Positions 7,742-12,588 of a stretch of 12,588 nucleotides of DNA are shown here, piece by piece (within the stretch, counting starts at the first letter, position 1; every line of letters begins with the position of its first letter). Where the stretch lies: contig MU069723.1 of NCBI GenBank assembly GCA_002284615.2, positions 32,372 to 44,959 on the forward strand, in the 5' to 3' direction. Source of the DNA: Dunaliella salina (taxonomy: Eukaryota > Chlorophyta > Chlorophyceae > Chlamydomonadales > Dunaliellaceae). The translations under genes and the position numbers were made by a program. The notes under the pieces were generated by a model. The model was not told where the DNA came from. It saw only the letters and a program-made list of their open reading frames with translations, and did not search any database.

Positions 7742-7801
7742 TTGGATGCAACCAGGCCGCACTTGGTGCTGGCATCCATGCCAAACTTCCTTGCAACGAT
7801 G
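7742..7801 (-). CDS. Candidate exon, unknown protein (third of a chain)
   Basis: An AAAG acceptor precedes C + IVARKFGMDASTKCGLVAS + AA, then a GTATAG donor. The incoming phase fits the exon at 7884-7954 across an 82-nt gap. The joined reading ...KLKELAKDAG-IVARKFGMDA... is coherent. A next exon might begin after TATTAG at 7572 (LGILVIFGRHQIENLG) in the matching phase, but it meets a TGA after about 17 codons. Confidence 0.3.
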
Positions 7802-7883
7802 CTTTGATGCAACCACCGAACGACACATGTGCTAGCAATGCAGCCAACAATGAGACACAACCTCCAAACACACACCAACACAC

Positions 7884-7954
7884 CCCGCATCCTTGGCCAA
7901 TTCCTTCAGTTTTCCCCCTTGGTCAAGCACCCTGGCAGCCCACTTCCCGCACAT
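7884..7954 (-). CDS. Candidate exon, unknown protein (second of a chain)
   Basis: After TTTGTGCAGTAG the minus strand reads MCGKWAARVLDQGGKLKE and LAKDA, with two bases left over before a GTGTGT donor at 7883. The helical, charged composition is protein-like. Plus-strand frames overlapping it are poor in comparison. Family not recognised. Confidence 0.3.
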
Positions 7955-7990
7955 CTACTGCACAAACAATGCTCAGCACACCAGGAGTAC

Positions 7991-8051
7991 ACTGATCATC
8001 TCACGATTTCCACCCAAGCCCATGCCCACGAAGATGCCCTCCAAAATCTTG
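7991..8051 (-). CDS. Candidate exon, unknown protein (first of a chain)
   Basis: A GGTAG acceptor (8052) precedes C + KILEGIFVGMGLGGNREMIS, then a GTACTC donor (7990). The gap to the next piece at 7954 is only 36 nt, and a better donor (GTGAGA, inside) would break the phase, so the boundaries are doubtful. Confidence 0.25.
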
Positions 8052-8256
8052 CTACCAGCACTTGTCCACACATCAGAGTGCAAGCTTCAAAGTGCATTTT
8101 TTGCAAGCAAACTGCACTGAATGCCACATCCAGCAATACACCATGCAAACCTGAACCGTTGAAGTGCACGCCTGCTGTGGGCGCAGGGGCATACCTAACC
8201 ACGTACATACCTGATCCACCAAAGCCCCCATACCTCATCTGCAAAAGCCCACATAC

Positions 8257-8407
8257 CTAATCCGCCAAAGCCCACGCCTGCTGTGGGCGCAGAAGCATCC
8301 TTTCCCCGGCGACCCTTCTTGCGCTTCCCGCCCGCTTGGCCTGCCGTTGCTTGCTGGGCTTCAGTAAGCAGAGCCTCTTGCGCAGCAGCAGCCTCAGCGG
8401 CTTCATC
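8257..8407 (-). CDS. Candidate exon: Ala/Glu helix followed by basic tail
   Basis: A TTTGTAG acceptor (8410-8408) precedes 151 nt: DEAAEAAAAQEALLTEAQQ (helical, coiled-coil-like, residues 1-19), then ATAGQAGGKRKKGRRGKD (a strongly basic, nuclear-localisation-like stretch, residues 20-37), then ASAPTAGVGFGGL and one extra base before a GTATGT donor (8256). The reading stays open for about 20 more codons if not spliced. Codons are GC-rich at the third position, unlike the surroundings, which supports real coding. Its first part is the unit repeated in the 119-bp array upstream. Downstream, GCGCCCACAGCAGGCGTG of its 3' end is repeated at about 8169-8186. Family not recognised. Confidence 0.5.
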
Positions 8408-9030
8408 CTACAAATACGTTTGTCCATGGACATGCACATACATGTGAGCCCATACGTGTGCCCATACGCGTGCTGAGCTTCGGCAAGCAGAGCCTCTTGC
8501 GCAGCAGCAGCTTCAGCGGCTTCATCCTACAAATAAGTGCGAACATACGCATGCACATACGTGTGTGCCAATACATGTATCCATATGTGTGCTAAGCTTT
8601 GGCAAGCAGAGCTTCTTGCGCAGCAGCAGCCTCAGCGGCTATGTATGCCGTGTATGCCGTGTATGCCGTGTACCCATACATGTATGCCCGCATGTGTGCC
8701 CATTCGCGTGCTGAGCTTCGGCAAGCAGAGCCTCTTGCGCAGCAGCAGCCTCAGCGGCTTCATCCTACAAATAAGTCCGAGCATACGCATGCACATACGT
8801 GTGTGCCGATACATGTACCCATTTGTGTGCTAAGCTTTGGCAAGCAGAGCCTCTTGCGCAGCAGCAGCCTCAGCTGCTTCATCCTAGAAATAAGTGTGAG
8901 CGTACGCATGCACATACGTGTGTGCCGATACATGTACCCATACGTGTATGCCCGCATGTGTGCCAAAACATGAACTGAGCTTTGACAAGCAGAGCCCTTT
9001 GCGCAGCAGAAGCCTTGATGGTATCATCCA
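8354..9030 (-). repeat. 119-bp tandem array carrying an intron-exon border
   Basis: On the minus strand each unit holds (T)TTGTAG then the codons for DEAAEAAAAQEALL(A/T)EAQ. Unit starts lie at 8407, 8526, (8645), 8764 and 8883, exactly 119 bp apart, with a diverged sixth at 9028. The third unit has lost its acceptor to a GTGTATGCC triplication (about 8641-8672). Units three and five carry a TAG late in the segment; the second has a possible GTATGG donor; the fourth is open. Between the coding-like parts lie TACGTGTGTGC / CATACATGTACCC runs. Only the 8257-8407 unit continues into the basic tail. Confidence 0.75.
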
Positions 9031-9041
9031 ACATGAGTGCT

Positions 9042-10219
<1,178 letters not shown>

Positions 10220-10290
<71 letters not shown>

Positions 10291-10302
10291 ACGCGCGCGT
10301 GC
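10220..10302. repeat. (GT)n microsatellite with CG-rich end
   Basis: 83 bp of alternating purine-pyrimidine sequence: (GT)n followed by GCACGCGCGCGTGC. Z-DNA prone. Open frames across it on both strands are artefacts. Confidence 0.95.
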
Positions 10303-10429
10303 TCTCATGCGCACTGATATCAAAACCCTGGAAAAAAAAACATTATGTGAAACACATGTGCAGCTTATGAGTGCCCCTGAATCCCAGAAAGCGAGACCTG
10401 AGTTCCTCGCATTGTTATTCACCTTAGCT

Positions 10430-10600
10430 CTTACTGACTTACTTTGGTAGATTGCAGGTGTGTTTATTCTCAAAACGTTGCACATGTTTGCAGGACATGC
10501 CTTCAATTTGGTAGATTGTAGGTGTGTCCATGCCCAGAGCATTTGCACTCACTTTGGTGGCACATGCAGCCACTTTGGTAGCTGCATATGCACACCCTCA
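10430..10600 (+). repeat. Minisatellite-like block, copy 1
   Basis: Loose repeats of CTTTGGTAGATTGCAGGTG, TGTCCATGCCCA, ACATGTTTGCAGGACATG and GCACTCACTTTGGTGGCACA. The same elements occur at 11318-11440, and both blocks run on to a homopolymer and an AAAATG(AC/CT) segment, so the two are diverged copies of one unit of about 200 bp. Confidence 0.65.
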
Positions 10601-10759
10601 AATGGATCGTCAGAGCTGAGAGCTTGCAAAGCCCCCCCGCTTCCCCCCCCCTCCCCAAAATGTCTTCTTAAAATGCTCTCAGCATGGGTGTGCCTTTGTC
10701 TTGGACATTAAAATTAGGATCACAAAATGCATAAGGGATTGAGGCTCAAAACTTTGGCG

Positions 10760-11315
10760 CATGCGTCTAATCCGCCATGGCATGAACCCCACTTTTTGAC
10801 TACCAGACCTCTATTCTAGGACCGCTGCATCACTTCAGAGATTTCCAGTGATTTGGAGGCTTTGCAACGAAACAAAATTACAACAAGAAATGGAGCGAGA
10901 AGAAATGGAGAAACATCATTACGACGAAACAACATTACGAGTTGAAATGGAGCGAGAAGAAATGGAGAAATAAAATATGACAGTTCTTGGTCAGGCACAA
11001 AATTTCAGCCACCTCCCTTGGAGAAGTCCAGCACAGGCCCTGAGGGGTGTCTTTTCTTCTACTTATGAATGTTGGAACAAAATGTGAGGGTTGAACATAC
11101 AGAATTTCGGTAGTGAATGGCCCCAGAGTGGAGCTGTGGACCTTTTTCCAGGTGATCTGAGGCCAGGAGAGTGAATGGTCTTGGTTCCCCTGATTTCCAT
11201 CACTCTCTTGTGAACATGGTACTTTATGGTGTAATAATGGTTGCAATGCTTAGGTTTGAAGGAAAAAAAAGTTGGGAAAGAGCAAATCAAGTGTTACGGG
11301 GGTGTTGTCCACCTT
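10760..11315 (-). mobile_element. Dispersed diverged element, copy 2 (inverted)
   Basis: Reverse-strand partner of 4315-4825, collinear over about 0.5 kb (for example CACTCTCCTGGCCTCAGATC, CCACAGCTCCACTCTGGGGC and GTCAAAAAGTGGGGTTCATG read on the minus strand). It is lengthened by the tandem duplication at 10868-10970. Minus-strand frames keep KVHSSTLGPF and REVAEILCLT, similar to KMAHSSTLGPF and REMAEIQYLT in copy 1, but stops interrupt both copies. Confidence 0.6.
10868..10970 (+). repeat. 57-bp tandem duplication
   Basis: Copies start at 10868 and 10925; both contain GAAATGGAGCGAGAAGAAAT GGAGAAA. Because 57 is a multiple of three, the plus strand reads in one frame ETKLQQEMEREEMEKHHYD, then ETTLRVEMEREEMEK and TAA, a coiled-coil-like string. 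It lies inside dispersed element copy 2, where copy 1 has no such stretch, so the coding look is probably accidental. Confidence 0.8.
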
Positions 11316-11317
11316 CG

Positions 11318-11520
11318 ATGCGCTGCAGGTGTGTCAATGCCCAAAACACATGCCCAGGAAACATGCACTCACTTTAGTAGCACATGCACTCACTTTGGTA
11401 GATTGCAGGTGTGTCTGTGCCCAAAACACATGCAGCTCGCTTCCTGGCTGAATGGCGCCTGCAAGGGCCTGCAAAAAAAAAGTGCCATCATAAAATGACT
11501 GAGTACTGGCATTGAGGCAG
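11318..11520 (+). repeat. Minisatellite-like block, copy 2
   Basis: Partner of 10430-10600: GCAGGTGTGTCAATGCCCAA, ACATGCACTCACTTTAGTAG, ACATGCACTCACTTTGGTAG, ATTGCAGGTGTGTCTGTGCC, then an A-run and AGTGCCATCATAAAATG. It adjoins the dispersed element copy 2 at its edge. Confidence 0.65.
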
Positions 11521-11960
11521 TACATTTGCCACTCCAGCTGAGGGTTGATGAGAGGCAAAATTTGAAAAGGCTGGGATTATGCTTGCAAGGGCCTGTGTGA
11601 AGGACCACTTGTTTTCTTGGCAAGGAAGACTGCACAGCCGCCACAAAATCTCATGCTCTACTAATCCGCGCACACGTTGCTTCATCTGTCAAATGGTGGT
11701 GCACCTGAATTCCATGATGCAGAGCTTACTTTGCTCACTCTCTCCGCTGATTACGTGCAAGGCTTTTTCACAGTATAAAAGAAATACCCAGCCATGTAGC
11801 ATGGTGCCCATGCCAGTAACTTTTGCTCAGCCTTAAAAGGAAAATGCACACACATCTTCGTGCAACAGCACTGATTGCCAACTGCTGCCTGTTTCAATAT
11901 AAACATCCAAATGCAAGGGCCCCCTCTTCAATTCCTGCACACAATCGTGCATGTATTTCC
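11521..11960. other. Stretch with no recognised gene
   Basis: Minus-strand frames at about 11685-11490 (MKQRVRGLVEHEILWRLC after a GACAG) and an overlapping one look faintly protein-like but have no supporting splice signals or motif. I do not call a gene. Confidence 0.45.
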
Positions 11961-11961
11961 G

Positions 11962-12085
11962 AGCATCCACAGCCACTATTCACAGCCACTCATTGCGACC
12001 ATTCTCTGCCACCCAAAGCCACCATACATGACCGCTCATAGCCACAATTCACAGCCGCTCACAGCAACCAAAGCCATTCACCCAA
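11962..12085 (+). repeat. Degenerate short repeat of CACAGCCNCTCA type
   Basis: Variants of a 10-13-bp unit: CACAGCCACTATT, CACAGCCACTCATT, CAAAGCCACCATA, CATAGCCACAATT, CACAGCCGCTCA, CAAAGCCATTCA. Spacing is irregular. Frames over it are not genes. Confidence 0.7.
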
Positions 12086-12172
12086 ATGCACAGGGCCTTC
12101 ACCCACGCCTAATTTGCCAAGTGTTCCTGAAAAACCACACTGAGGTGATTCAGATGCCTGATAACTCCTAGT

Positions 12173-12214
12173 CCTTGCTTGCTTCCTTGCTTGCTTCCTT
12201 GCTTGCTTGCTTCC
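12173..12214. repeat. (CTTG/CTTC)n microsatellite
   Basis: CTTGCTTGCTTCC is repeated about three times in 42 bp. Confidence 0.9.
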
Positions 12215-12242
12215 TGGTTCCCGAGGTGCAATTTGAATTGCC

Positions 12243-12428
12243 CTCACACACCTGCAACATCTTGCTGAGGAGCAGATCCTCCTGATTCCTGGTCCTTGAA
12301 TGCTTGCATGCTTTTTGGTTCCGGAGTTCTGCAGATCGGGATCGCATGCTTGCATGCTTTTTGATTCCGATCCCTGCAGATTGATGTTACCTCACGCACC
12401 TGCAACATCTCGCTGAGCCGCAGATCCC
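12243..12428. repeat. 148-bp partial tandem duplication
   Basis: CTCACACACCTGCAACATCT-like sequence at 12243 recurs at 12391 (CTCACGCACCTGCAACATCT), both followed by GCTGAG and GCAGATCC. Between them ATGCTTGCATGCTTTTTG is itself present twice (about 12300 and 12347). The repeated part is the 3' end and donor of the exon candidate at 12400-12486. Confidence 0.75.
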
Positions 12429-12486
12429 TTTCCCCCTGGGCAGCCGCCACAATGAACAGGGATTCGTACAGCTGCATCAGCCCTGC
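12400..12486 (-). CDS. Candidate exon, 29 residues, amphipathic helices
   Basis: Minus strand: CGTGCACAG acceptor, 87 nt in phase 0 encoding AGLMQLYESLFIVAAAQGE and RDLRLSEMLQ, then a strong CAG|GTGCGTGAG donor. The codons are GC-rich and the reading stays open on both sides. The pattern LYESL...G-x-RDLRLSEML recalls the first helix and ZA start of bromodomains in chromatin remodellers (LY...G-R-LSE-F), but the following LP...YY segment is not seen, so this is a weak hint. A diverged copy of the last ten codons (EDLLLSKMLQ) with a GTGTGT donor lies at 12252-12281. (GT)n lies upstream. Confidence 0.45.
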
Positions 12487-12522
12487 CTGTGCACGCGTGT
12501 ACACGTACACACGAGCAAGGCG

Positions 12523-12523
<1 letters not shown>

Positions 12524-12588
<65 letters not shown>
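12524..12588. repeat. (GT)n microsatellite at window end
   Basis: 65 bp of (TG)n runs off the right edge. Preceded by GTGCACGCGTGTACACGTAC, another self-complementary alternating segment (12489-12511). Confidence 0.95.

Noticed and set aside
7829..8260. A 143-residue plus-strand frame
   Set aside because: Its Pro, Thr and His-rich reading is the shadow of GT-rich intron-like sequence; the minus strand gives better exon-like readings.
8537..8973. Plus-strand frames of 98-124 residues over the 119-bp array
   Set aside because: The shared units are read in changing frames, and the Met-Cys-rich text comes from ATGTGT runs; the minus-strand reading has splice signals.
10740..10830. A tRNA gene on the minus strand near GGTTCATGCC
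   Set aside because: No cloverleaf with acceptor and anticodon stems could be drawn; only a loose B-box match remains.

Overview
This looks like a repeat-rich, gene-poor piece of a eukaryotic nuclear genome. There are no operons, Shine-Dalgarno sites or long open frames. The window holds long (GT)n microsatellites, minisatellites, a LINE reverse-transcriptase fragment, a terminal-inverted-repeat (TIR) element, and short protein-like segments bounded by GT...AG signals. My best guess is a unicellular green alga with moderate GC and many introns (a Dunaliella-like chlorophyte would fit), but nothing here proves the taxon. No gene is complete and no RNA gene was recognised.

Layout. 1-452 (minus) is the reverse-transcriptase C-terminal part of a decayed LINE. 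453-1050 is unassigned. 1051-3835 is a tandem duplication of about 713 bp, each copy ending in a 73-bp minisatellite. The second copy is interrupted by a nested-hairpin insertion (2201-2398) and by a 1.2-kb element with 17-bp perfect TIRs (2430-3655); the other copies act as an internal empty-site reference. 3894-4113 (minus) holds two phase-compatible exon candidates. 4121-4256 is an AT-rich inverted repeat. 4315-4825 and 10760-11315 are two inverted, diverged copies of a dispersed element of about 0.5 kb.

From about 9030 down to 5812 the signal is on the minus strand. An Ala/Glu-rich exon sits at 8257-8407 below a 119-bp array that repeats its intron-exon border. Several short exon-like pieces lie at 8051-7742, then a long, rarely interrupted frame at 7501-6706. 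An array of six exon-like units follows at 6570-5812, all sharing a core of the type ADKLCLRAYQA with a splice donor behind it. These may be parts of one or more intron-rich genes with duplicated exons, or of decayed ones. A further minus-strand exon candidate lies at 12400-12486.

The right side is mostly non-coding repeat: a 156-bp uninterrupted alternating purine-pyrimidine tract (9042-9197), (GT)n at 10220-10302 and 12524-12588, short minisatellites, and duplicated blocks. The main results are the two insertions resolved against their empty sites and the two arrays of duplicated exon borders. All gene models are read by eye, without alignment or transcript data.
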